Shown here: piece after piece, positions 13,401 to 26,200 of the stretch
How positions within the stretch are numbered: the stretch's first letter is position 1
How the letters are laid out: each line of letters opens with the position of its first letter
Origin: Albula goreensis
Lineage: Eukaryota; Chordata; Actinopteri; Albuliformes; Albulidae
NCBI GenBank assembly: GCA_022829145.1
Contig: CM040741.1
Location: 37,618,534-37,682,533, forward strand
Length of the DNA: 64,000 nt
Reading direction: 5' to 3'
Position numbers and translations under genes: made by a program
The notes under the pieces: generated by a model
Database searches by the model: none
The model's input: only the letters and a program-made list of their open reading frames with translations
Told to the model about the DNA's origin: nothing

Positions 13401-14788
13401 AGGTGGAGCCAGAGAAGAGAAAGAACTGTATTGAGAAAAAAAGATCTTTTGTTAATATCATTGTGGGTTACGTAGCTTTCTCCAGGGCAGTGTACATAGA
13501 TTATATTTGACAGATTATCATAATTACGTATTACACACCCCCATATTTGTATGGGAGTAATTTGGGTAAAGTATTGTTTACAGGCATAATTTCTTACCTG
13601 GGGTTGAACATGTCCCTGACTTGCCATGTCATAAAAAGCTTTTCTTCTTCATCGCAGGGGCTTAGTACCTGCTTTTGTGTTACTGAGGATATTCGATACA
13701 AAATGTGGCATTCATAGGAATAAATAATGAGACTGCGTGATGTCAGATTCACTGCAAAGTGAGAATGGTGACATTTACAAACAAAGGTCTGGCCATGATG
13801 AGTGATGTCATCACTCCGTGCCAGAGCACCACAAGAAAGTGTGAAAGAACCCAGCAGAGATGGATGCCCCCCCCATTATATTGTTTTTTGTTAGGGATTC
13901 CTGTACACGCTTGGACCCCCCCAGCCCCCTACTCAGCCAGCTCTGCAGCCCAGATGTCAGTGCCAGGCAGTGAAAGAGTGAATGCTGCTGGCATTTCCTC
14001 CGTCATTGCGGCTGGTGCCACTGAGATGGCTGCCGATGACAAGCGCCTCCAAAAAGGAGCACACAAGCCCAGGGCTGAGAGAAGGCCACTTCCTGTCATG
14101 TGATGAAAACAAGGACAGGAAGGACTGAATAGCTGGGGAAGAAAGAGAGAGGAAGAAGAATGATGGTTGTTGAAGGAGGGATAGTGGAAAACTTGAATAA
14201 GCTACTGAGTTGTGCAAATTCCGCAGGCATTTTTTTTTGGCCTTTTACCTTATTCCATGCAGATAATGACTTGATATTGTGTGTGGGATTGGTACACATA
14301 TGTCAGCCTAGTTCTAATTCAAGTTGTCTAATGCAGCAACCTTTTAGAGTGGCTTTTTAAAGATTGGTGTGTATGTGCACGTGCATATACATGTGTGTAT
14401 GTAGGTGGGTCTGTGTATCTTTAGAGGCATGAAAGGAAATCCTGGTCATTAGGATTGTGTTTGAAGTGAGAAGGGGATTCACAGAGAGCCAACAGAGAAC
14501 TATGCAATACTTCCATTGTGTGCTGTTCAGATGGATTATGGAATGTTGTTTGTTTCTCCAGGCACAGCTGCTGTTTATTTTTATTATTTTTATTATTACC
14601 GTGAGTTGCTTAGTGGGTCCCTTCATTATCCATCAAACACCATTATCCACAGCTCTCCAATTATGGTCATCACCCCGAAAACCCCCAACGGCTCCCTGGA
14701 ATGTTTTTTTTTTTTTTTTTAATGTCCTGACACTGATTGAAATGTCCTGTCTGGGAATCAATTGGTCTGCTTTTTAGATTTGTGTGTG

Positions 14789-14855
<67 letters not shown>

Positions 14856-14911
14856 TTCGGTCAGTCAGTCTGTCAGTGTACATGTGTTTATGTGTGTCTA
14901 ACTGCCTGTAA

Positions 14912-14944
<33 letters not shown>

Positions 14945-17900
14945 GCACACACATCTGCAAGTAACGCCAAGACAAGAGATCAACACTAGCTTGTTACAGC
15001 TGCCCCCATTGCATGCTGGGTCATTTCCATGTCGCCAGTTTATTGGCTCTGAGGATGATAGATGAAGCCAGATAGGATCAGTCTTGAGAGATTTGTGTGG
15101 GAAGTTGGAAGCCATTACATCGCTGAAGTGTGGGAGAAGCAGGACCCTAATCCAGCCCCATACCAAATATGTCAGTCCTCATTCCAGACAGGAAGATGCC
15201 TGAGTTGAACAGTTCAAGAAAGCTACCATAACTCATCATTAACACAACCAAACAGAACTCAATGCTTATATAACACCTAATTGTCCCACACAATGCATCT
15301 CTTACAATTATTCATAATAATCTTCTCTTAAACTGGTTTATTTGTTTCATTGTTTCATTCTTTCTCAATTTGAATATCATGTCGTCATTTTAATCTTTCG
15401 TTTTTCTTTCTTCTCGTTTTTTTGTTTTGTGTTTATGTTTATGTCTATCCTATTAAATTTTTGTGTGAGGCATATTGCTGTGATGCTGAAAAGCATCTAA
15501 ACAGATTATGATATTATGATCAAACAAAATCCACAAATTAGAGAGTCCATGTAATGTGCCTGAATGGGACAATATGTGTTCATAATTTGCTAAAAGCTGA
15601 TTTAAACCTAAGAAATATGCCATGGTCATGAAGTATAAGGATTCTGCAATTGATCGCAGACAGGATTTCTTACTGTATAAAAGCTCCAAATCCACGATGA
15701 GGGCATGTATGAATTTTAATCTACTGTATACCAAATAAGACTCAGCTTTGAATGACGTTGATTTTGCTTGGGCTGGTTCTGTGTGTTTATGTTGCTCTCA
15801 CTCCCAAGCAAGCAATCAAGCTGTGTAATCTCCAGACCATCATACCAAGAATGAAGAATGAATGTATATTTACAAACTCGCCGTTTTTATTTTGAATAAG
15901 TAAGGACTTGTGGATTAGTAGATTCAGATGACGACTGCAATATTAGGGACCTACACCTTGATATAATAGCTACAGAAGGACAAAATGCTGAATTGTACTT
16001 TAGATTGCATTCATAAATCCTAAAGTTGTTCAGGTTTATTCAGTTCTACACTAGTGATTAGAACAACAATAAAGCTGTCTAGTACCCTCAAGGTACCTCA
16101 AGTCTCATAAATGGCATTGCCTTTTGAGGGATTTGCTCCCAGTGCAGGGAAGTGTTCCCATAGTATAGAATAGAACATAACCGTGTCTGTGCTGAGTGTG
16201 GCCTGGAGTCATTCCAGGTGATGTGTAATTGTTTGTAGCATCGACCATAAGGGAAAGGTTTCAGCTTGCCAGTTATTGTCTTCCTCACCATGTTATATGC
16301 ACTCTGCTATATTGGGTGTATGTGTACTTTAGCAGGCCTGAGGTGGACAGCACAATGATAAGTGGAAGGTCTGTGTAAGCTAGTTGCCGCTTACCCAGAC
16401 TAATGAACCACACTGTATTTACTGGATAGGCACTGGACATTCAAAATGGAAAAGTTTAAAAAGAGTTGGCAAATGGTAATAAAAATGTGTGTAGTCTATA
16501 TATTTATTTTAACAGAAACCGATCTCCCAACAGGTCATGTTTATAGCAAGGTCATAAAAACAGTCAGTTCACATATATTGGCTCAGTGAAACCTAATTTT
16601 AGCTGTACTGAGTGTGAGAGAGAGGAGGGCTCTGATAATGTCATGTGAGAGTAACGACGCAGTGGTAAGGAGTCAGTGTACGGGTGGCCCCACTTGCACC
16701 CTGCTCCTCCAGTATTTACTGCTATGTCTTTACTTTATAGGTTATCTTTAGGTTATGAGGAAGATGAAAAGAGGGAAGGGTGGTATGGAAAGATGGAATA
16801 TACTGGGGAAGAGATGTATGGGAAGAGCAGACGTGTGGGAGGGAAGAGCAGAGAGATGGAAGAAATGATGAGAACCGATGCAGGGATGTTGAGCTGAGAT
16901 ATAAAGAAAGAAAGGAAAAACAACAGAGCTAAATAAGATGCAGAGAAAGAGAGCGGTGGAAGGAAAGAGAGTGAGGAATGGTTAAAAGGGAGAGGCAGCA
17001 TTATGTGAATGAGAGAGAATCACTACTGCCCCCAGAGAAGTCTGCCTGTTGTTGCTAAGCCAAGTTTTCCCAGAGCGTATTAGCGTTGAGACTGATTTCG
17101 AAAGCAAAGAGCAGCAAGCAACAGGGTGATTAGCCCATAGCCACTGTAAGGAAACCCTGCAAATACCAGAGTAATCCCATCTAAAGCTGCAGCTTCCAGG
17201 CAAGCGGCCAACACTCACAGTGACATGAGAGCTGCAGGCTGCGCCAGCCTCGCACTCCCTCTGCAGATGCAGAGACATGCTGTAGCATGGTGCAGTTCTC
17301 CAGATTCTAGAACGTCCCAGGGTTACACAGTGTTAAGAGACCATCCCAGGTTTACACAGTGTTAATAGACCATGCCAGGGTTATATAGGGCTAATCGAGC
17401 ATCCCAGGGTTATATAGGGTTAATCGATCATCCCAGGGTTATATAGTGTTAATCGATCATCCCAGGGTTATATACTGTTAATCGATCATCCCAGGGTTAT
17501 ATAGTGTTAATCGATCATCCCAGGGTTATATAGTGTTAATCGATCATCCCAGGATTATACAGTGTTAATAGACCATCCCAGGGTTATATAGTATCAATAG
17601 ATCATCCCAGGATTACACAGTGCTACTGTCACACTGGGAGACCCGAAGCCAAATGGAGAGACGGATCAAAGATAAGACCGAGACATTATTGCTCCACCAT
17701 GCCCTGTCCCTGTGAATGAGATTTCATGATCCTTATGATTGGTTGTGCCACTGTAAAATGTCAGTCAGTGCCTTGTTTGAACCAATGAAATTATTGTGCT
17801 TTCCACAGAAGAGCACACTGATTGGTTTGAAATAGTATGTCACTGATGCCTTTGTCGTTTTTTGTTTCCTTCACCCATTACTATATTCCCAAATATAAGG

Positions 17901-20900
17901 AGACTTGGTTGTATCAACTAACCAGGGTTTTTAACAGAAATGCATTTTATTATGGGATATCAGTAGACATAACAACTATGGTAAAATGTCATGAAGTCTA
18001 TAAAGTCTGAATCTGATTAAAGATGTGATCAGAACACCTGAAGAACATGAGCTAAATATAAAAGCTTTCACAGCATACAGACGTTGATAGGCCTTCAGTT
18101 TAAGACCTGATTAGTGGAGACTTCAGTGTCGTCATTTTAGACAAAACGTACCCTTATTGAAAATTGGTTCTCCCGCTGTAACGTAGGTTTACTTATGGAT
18201 TAGCTACATCTTTGATTTTTGAGTACTTCTTCAAATGATTTTTAGAACATTACGTTGTCTCTCTCCATTACTGCTTTCTTAAGTAGATGAAAATCATAAC
18301 TTCATGTGCACACTGTGACTTATGTTTACTTGTGGACTTTTCACAAATTCTTTAATCATTTTTCAAGCCACTCAGAAGAAATTTTAAATTATCCCCTGAA
18401 TTCATTTTAGATATAAATAAAAAATCTTAGTAAAAACAAAACAATAATTTAATGGTTCTGTTTCAAAAACAAGGATGACACCGAACTGAACCACTATACG
18501 AAAGCAGCCTTTGACTTGGGACCTGAGTGTATTTTCACAGTATCCTAATCCAACGGCCCCAAGGCGGTCCAAGATACATTCATCACTGGAAGGATGCAAA
18601 GATTCCCTTAAGTACCAGCAGTGCGCAAACAACAAGGAACGGATTGTGAAAGTGCATTAATCCTGCCAAAAAAAAGCATGCTAAGATATCTCTTTCAACC
18701 TGCTCATCCCTTCTCGGATTTTAATTAGAATCGTTTTAATGTGCCTTCATGAGGTTACACACGTTGCGCAAGAGTGACAAGACATCAAAGTGCCTGGTTC
18801 TAACAGCCAAGTGGGGAGTAGCTGCTGTCAACGGTTTAATTACACAAATAGTACCATGAAACCTACAATAACATTAGCCCACCTCTTAGTCCTCTTGAGA
18901 TCCACTTACTCTTCAAGATATCAGGACAAATATGTGCAATACACATACGTTTCATCTCAACAGTCTTTAATTTTGCTAAACTGTAATTAGAACCCAGTGG
19001 TGCTTAACAAATGCCTGTAAGCACGGATGAAATTCCAGGGGGAAATCTTACCCTGAGTGATGGCAGTCATGCATTAGTCTCAAATCAGTTTACGTTGCTT
19101 AAAGTGACACCGGACCGAGCCGTTCAAGGTTCTGTTCTCTTGGTTTTGTTTTCATTCTCTCTGTTCTACCTCCTACTCAGTAACTCATCTCTCTCTCTCT
19201 CGCTCTCTCGCTCTCTTTCTGTTTCTTTCACAGGAGGTCCATGTTTTTGTTAATGCAAGCAGACCTGAGGAAGTGACTGAGGAGAAAATCAGAGCCATCG
19301 TCAGCAAGATCAGTGCACCAACACAGCGGGTCCGGAGGGGCTCTCAGCCAGTGGAGAAAGAAGAGACTGTGGTGAGGCTGGACTGCAGTTTCACCTGTTA
19401 CCACATGGTGGCACCACCTCACAGCTAAACAATAATGCAAAATTTACTGTATTATATTGAGTAAATGCAGCATCATTTATTTGAAAATCTAGATTTTTGT
19501 GATATCTGTGGTCAAGTTGCAGTTTTGAATGCACTGGTTGCAGTCACACAAAATTGGCACATTCTACCTTAACATTGCACTATGAGCTTGGGCCAAATGA
19601 ATAGACCACTTAATCTTCAAATCACAACTGTGCTATGTTATGGTCACAAATATACAGGTGCTGTATGAATCCCATCTACTACCTGTAGCTGTAGCTGTCT
19701 AGTCACAACCTAAATTCTAGATGTAGAAATTAGGTAAAATATAAAACTAAAGATTTGTACCCCAAGATAGTGGATGTTGTATAGGTGTAACAGTGCATGT
19801 TGTGTAGGTGTAACAGTGAATGCATGGACCAAACAAAAAGAACATGGAAACAAAACATGCACTTCTACCAAGACAGTCCCTTCTTACCAGCTGAGTGGAG
19901 AAGATGACCAATGTTAGAAGTTGAACTGCCTCCGAGTCTCTTGGCCAATGCCATTGTTTATTCTTCTTGGATCAATTATTAGCTTTTGGGTTTTTTTGGT
20001 AAAATCAATTATGACTGGCAAACGACTGAACAGTAGCAAGGTGCAGGTAAAGGTAAGGCAACAGGTTGGGAGAATCTGATGGTGGGAGAAGTGGTGTGTG
20101 GGGGGGTCGGTGTTCCTGAGGAGTCCTTATAGCAAACAGAGATTACATGCTGTACATGTAAAAATACTAGTTAATGTCAGAATATTTCATAAAAGTTAGA
20201 GATCAGCCAATTTTGTTATTCCTCAGGAATTTTTTTACTTCTTTTGACCTCATTTAAACCCAACTGACAGAAAATTTTGTAAGTCTTAGCTTTCCCTTTT
20301 GCCGCAAAGTGAGCCTGCACAGTTCACAAAGGTGAAAGATTAAATGTGTAAATTACTCTAAAACTTTATTTTTATGATAGATATAGAAACATTTAATGCT
20401 TAATATGTTAAAAGTGGTACATCTGACAGGCATCTCTTTTGTTTGTCAAAAACATTACTGGACAAAAATATATGTATTTTAGATAGTAACAAGATAGTAA
20501 CAAGGATTATGTTTGGGGTCAGTTTGACCCCAGAGAAAACAAACTGTTATGCAATAAAACAAAATTAATCCAGATAGACTACTAATCTGTCCAAGGACTT
20601 CTCCAACTGACAATCTAACAAAATACAAATTTCCAGTTCATAAGAACCCCTTCAGGCTGACAGGATTTCCAGATATGGACCAGTCCTTCTTTCAACCATG
20701 ACACAAAACATGACAAAAACATCCCTAGCCCTAGAATAGTCATGTACAAATGTACAATATATGCACATCCCAGGCTAACAGGACTGTAAGATGCAGACCC
20801 CTGTTCCCCCAAACCCTGCCAAAAGTCTCTAAAACACTCCATAGCCCTGCAAGATGCAAAGGTTGAAGGGGTGTAGGCAACAATGAGGTTAGGCCCTTCT

Positions 20901-23174
20901 TCATATAAGACTTGCAGAGGGTTTTTGTGTGTGCTTTACATAGATACTTACAGCATTGCACACATGTTATGTGGGTGTTATTGTCTGCCAGAGGGGTTGG
21001 GCAGACTTTAAGTCTCCCTCACACTAGATGCAGCTGGTTTTGCTGTGGGAAGGGGCTCCCCCCATCTCAGTACGAGGCTTCGATGAGCTCTTTGGGAAGC
21101 TTTCTGAAAGATATCCAGATGGGGCCTGGAACCATTTTGATAGAATGTGCGGCTCCACCCCAATCGAGCGAGCGTATATATTTCCTGGGATAGGCATGGT
21201 GAGGGGGCTTGTGGAACATTTAGCACAGTTTCCCCTGGACCTTGAGATACAGCCCCACAAGAACTACAGTTGTTCCCATGGTTCCCAAAGTTCTTGATGA
21301 TTCGTCTCAAAATCACGTTCATAAGCATTTCTCCGTCATGCAGTATCAAGCTGATAAAACAATGTTAGGTATGTTTTTGAGCTGTTACAGAGTCTCTCAC
21401 AGATGATGAGGGTGAAACCTGAAGGAGGGACTGCCCTCACTGCTGATACAGTGCCTGCCAACTCAAAGAAACAAAATTTAAAAAAAATAAAAGCATGTGT
21501 GTCTGGAGTGATTAGGAGATCCTATCTTAATAGCTCTTATGACTGAAGGCCCACATTGGTGAGGCAAAAACATTTGTTTAACATCACTGGGGTGAAAATG
21601 TCTGGGTAAGTCGGTTGAACTCAACAGCCTTGTCTCTCTCCAATGAGCTCCACTAGCTGTACTAAATATATGTTGATTCTATGAACTACTGCATGAACTA
21701 TATGTTGATTCCATGTCCCTGCTACAGCTTCGCGTAAAATGTGATCTTGTGTGCAGGTTGAAAAATAGTAAAGGCACGGTTGGTTTCGGTATGAATCAGA
21801 GGAGTCAGAAATGCAGGCACTTCCTCCTGAGTCTGTGGGGGGGAAGTTCAATGTCAGATTTCTGCATAGTTTGTATTGGCTGCGGGAAAAAGGGGAATTT
21901 TTAAACGTCTTTATCAGCAAGTGATTTATTATGTGGGCCTCAAATAATGTTTGTTTATCAACTGTTCTGTTTTCTTTTGCGTGTACCATTAAACCTAATC
22001 ATAGCACTTTCTAATATTATTATCAACGTCACTAGAATGCAGAAGAATATTTAATGTACGGAATTTTTTTTTTGTCTTTTCTTGTTTTCCTATTCAGGGT
22101 ACTAACTACAAGAGGACAATCGCTGCCATGGAGATGCGAAGGATAAACAGAGACACTTTCTGGGCTCATGCTGAGGTGAGTCCCATCAAAACAGGCTCAA
22201 TATACCTAGTTAACCCTTAAAGCAGCCACTAGTGAATGTCCAGAGTAGGAGGTTGTAAATTTAGGCTTCCTCATACCTCATATCTCAGTTTCTCCTGTAC
22301 ACTTCCACCCAAAAGAAAGAGGAGGAGAACAGGAAAGAAGAAGAGCGTCGACGGGCCATGGAGGATCGCAGGAGAAGGGAGAGAGAGCGGATCCAGCAGG
22401 AGCGAAGAGAGGCAGAGGAAAGGGAGAGGAAAATGCATGAAAAAGAGCAGATGATACAGGAGCAGAGGTCAGCACTTTGGAACACTCTCTGCCTCACGCT
22501 TTGGTCACTATCGCCCTCTTGTGGCCACCCTATAGTAATGGCGATGTTCTCCCATCATACACCGGAAAGATCTGCTGTCACGACTACTTGCAATAATTGC
22601 AAACTCTTCTTGTGCTATTAAAACCCTGCTCTTACATGCCATTAATTGTGTTTTGGTGAAGTAATTTCATTACTATAATGATCAGAACGTGAGAACATAT
22701 GACCATATAATGATCATGACAGGAAATTCAACCCAACTAGGCTCACCATTTTCCTACCATCTACAGTGTATCCAGTGCTACATCAAGCGTAGATCTGAAC
22801 ATACAATAGATCTGTGCCTCTACGACTTGGCATCCTGTCCCGAGCATTAACAACTTGACAAATGAGGAGTTTTTCAGTCTCTTACTTTATAGGGGACTTT
22901 GAGTCTTTTTTTTTTTCATCTCTGTGCGTCGCAGGAGAATGCAGGCCAAGATTGAGGCAGAGGCACGGAAACAGGAGAGACTAAGATGGGTGAGTGTAAG
23001 GGTGAAGGGGAAGAATGTGGTGCTGAGCCTGGGAGTGACTGAGTGAGGGCGGTGGAGTTTCGGCACTCAGTGCAAATACATAAGTACATTGATTGTGCGT
23101 TTTCGAGACTGTGTGTCTGCGTGCGTGCATGCGTGCGTGTGTGCGATTACATGGGGAAGCGTTTCATAGCTGTA

Positions 23175-23233
<59 letters not shown>

Positions 23234-26200
23234 GTGCTACACAGGAGCAGCAGCAGAGGGAACATGAGGAAGAGATGAGAGCTCGTTTCCGTCACAGTGA
23301 ATCTATAGAGAAGGCGGCGGTAAGTCTAGACTTTTCTGTCTTTCTGTACAACTCTGAAAGTGGCTGTTCCTGGAAGTGCTGATTTACTTTTTTGCATAAC
23401 TTTGAAAACCAGTATACCTAGAGGGTCAGCTGTGTGGTAATGAATTTACTTACTGCGTGGTAACGGTGTTATACCTGTCACATACTGCAGGAGGCAGCAG
23501 CACTTGTGTCACAGCGCTCCATGAATCCGAGGGAATTTTTCAGACAGCTGTCGTCATCGTCATCAAAATCCCCTTCGAACCCGAGCTCCCCCCGTACAGG
23601 TGAGGAGAGTAATTCGGGGGGAAGGAGGGGAAAGGGTGGGGTTAGTTATCATGAATAAATAGGAAAATATCCTTCATGATGACAGTAAGTTACGTAAGGT
23701 GTGGAACTGGTTATCACAGATTCTTTAGCTGTGAAAGAATTAATTTAATGGTAGGTACAATTCATTTACCTCATTGTTTGATATGTGCCCCAAGCATATC
23801 CATTAATTTCAAATTGAGCTCAGAATTAAGGTGAGGCCTTTTTTTAATGTGCTGCATGTGAAAGCAGCAGAAGCAATCATATTAGTTCATACCTGTGTCT
23901 GTCTTTTAAACTTCCTGGAAGGGACTATTTTTGTCTGCATAGCTATTGAAGCAATGTAAGCCAAGTTAAAAGAACAAAATGTAAACAACATGTGTGACTG
24001 GAGTTAATAGGTGATATTGTCCTAAGAAAGATGAGTATACTTGGTCCCAGTGAGTGACAGGGTATTTTTTCAACAAAAATAAGTTTTGAGTATCTGTCAA
24101 AGCATAACCTTTGGCCCACCATGTATTTGTTTGAATATGTATGTCTGTACTTTTTTTGAAGAGTGAAGCTGTCTTACTCTGTCTGTCTGTATTTTTTTCC
24201 GCAGTCAGACCTCCGTTCCGTCGTTACCAGCGCAGCTTGACTGACACGGCCTTTATCTTTACAAGGTCAGACTCTTCCACGCCCACCTCCCCCGGAGTCC
24301 CACCATAGTTTCCCCCATCAGCCGCACCCCCACTTCCCCCTTCCGTGGGTCCCTGTCCCCCACCAGCCCGGGCTGTGCCGACCCGACCACCTTCCAGCCA
24401 ATCCCCTTGGCATCCCCGCCCACCTCCCCTCACTGCCCCGCCCCAACATCCACTCTTCCCAGCCTGCCTCCTTCGACATCCCTCCAATCACCACCACCCC
24501 AGCCTCAGGCCCCCACCTCACCCAAGGATATGGGCTTCCCAGAAGCCCCCAGTGTGGTTTCTCCTCCCGCCCCCACACCTTCTGCTCCCCCTGCCTCCCC
24601 AGGGCTTCTGGCCAGCATCTCCCAAACCCAGCCCTCTCCCCACTTCCCTCCTACCCTTCTGGAGTCCTCTTCCCCTGTAGAGGCCCCTGCTATACCCCTG
24701 CTTGAGAACTTGGAGCTCACCTCTCTCAACGAATTCCCCCAGCCAGAAGGTAGGCCTCAGCTACCTGCTATTGCATTATACAGCAGATAAACAGCAACAT
24801 GTTCGTATCATTCAAGAAATACAGTTGTTTTAGGAATTTGCTCCATACACATTCCTTACCCCTATACCAGCCTAGTAGTGAATGTGGAAGAAACAATCAC
24901 TACACTGTAAAAGATTTGTGCAAAGCTTATTTCTTGTGCTCAGCTAGGGATCAGACTCTTCCTTGTCAAAGCAGAAATTTCAAGTTCAAATCCTAGGTGG
25001 AGTCATTCCATTGTATCCTTAAGCAAGGTATTAAACCTAAACAAGCAATTCTCTTGTAGCTTGAATGGGAAATATGAAATACGTACTCAAACAAATCTAT
25101 TCGAATGACTCTGGATTATCTGATGTTAAAATAAACAAATTAAGTGAGTCAGAGTTCACTTAAATACCAACGCACACCAGATTTGTCCTGCAGGATCGTC
25201 AGTAACCCTTCTTACCCCTTGAATAGCAGATGGAGGGGTTTGTTAAAGGTTTGTGCGTGCAAAAACACATGCATAAAATCATCAGGTCCTCTCTGCACCT
25301 TGTTAGCAGGTGATCAACTAACAAGGTGCAGAGAGGACTGTGCATGTTAAAAATCAAAGATGCAATGAGCTTTCATTTTTGCAAGTTAGCTTGAATGCAT
25401 ATGCAAAATCAGGTGTTATTTCTTCATTTCTTAAATTCATTGGAGGAGGTCATGCAAATATTTTTATTATTTAATTAAAAATAATTATTATTTTAGCACA
25501 TAGAATGTGATTTACTTGGGCCAAAAGAAAATCTGGGACAGGTAAACATGTGTAATGTAGAGAACAGATACTTTGCACTTGTGCAAATCTTTTCAGAATG
25601 TCAGAGGCAAAACGTAATAGGCACGTACTGTGTATCTAGCAATGTCATTTTGCGGCTTTAAGATGAGACAGAGGATGAACTTTTTCTAGGAATAAGACGT
25701 CTAGTATGACAATGATTTTATGTGACACTAATGGTGTAAAAAGTGACAGTAATCATAGCTATGATCTTTTCAGTCCTCAGAACTTCAAACTTAATATACA
25801 TTGTGTAAATGTAGCATAGATTACGATGGTATGTAAATAGTGTATGGATATATGTCCCATTATTTTTTATAATACCCAAATCTCAAGTCCTCAAAAGGTG
25901 TAGCTCAAAAGGTCTCTCCTCTTCTGATCTGTTTAGTGTAATTCAAATGTTTTCCAGCAGTTTCTCAGCAGCTCCCAGCACCACAATATTTTGGTGTCAT
26001 TTTTCTCTCTAGAAAATCCTCAGGCACTAAGTGACCAGGCTGAGCCAGTCATGCCAGTGGACATGGGTATGAATCCAGTGGTTGAAGAAGTGGAGGAAGA
26101 GGAGGAGGAGGTGCAGGAGGAGGAGAAAAAGGAGGAGGCTGAGAGTGAAGCTCCAGAGGAGGAGACAGAGCCAAACTTACAGGCCCCTGAGACAACTCCA

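Larger units (their letters stand above)
12890..19233 (+). other. Large intron of the drebrin-like gene
   Basis: This 6.3-kb intron contains a possible SINE head, TG microsatellites and a 29-bp minisatellite. It ends in a long CT-rich tract (about 19190-19230) before acceptor TTTCACAG. No additional exon with family resemblance was seen inside it. Confidence 0.75.
24750..26012 (+). other. Intron of the drebrin-like gene
   Basis: The intron contains the degenerate SINE and the perfect hairpin. Otherwise it is AT-rich sequence without a recognisable exon. Confidence 0.75.

Noticed and set aside
20601-20880. Two similar ~135-bp blocks (CAGGCTGACAGGA... and CAGGCTAACAGGA...)
   Set aside because: The resemblance fades quickly after the first 20 bases; too diverged to call a duplication by eye.
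21008-21349. Overlapping ORFs of 80-113 codons on both strands
   Set aside because: They lie inside an intron of the drebrin-like gene with no recognisable domain; mirror ORFs of this kind are common by chance in a locally GC-richer patch.
24345-24680. Pro-rich alternative-frame ORF inside the Ser/Pro exon
   Set aside because: It is a shadow of the C-rich exon; it does not exit at the donor in the needed phase.
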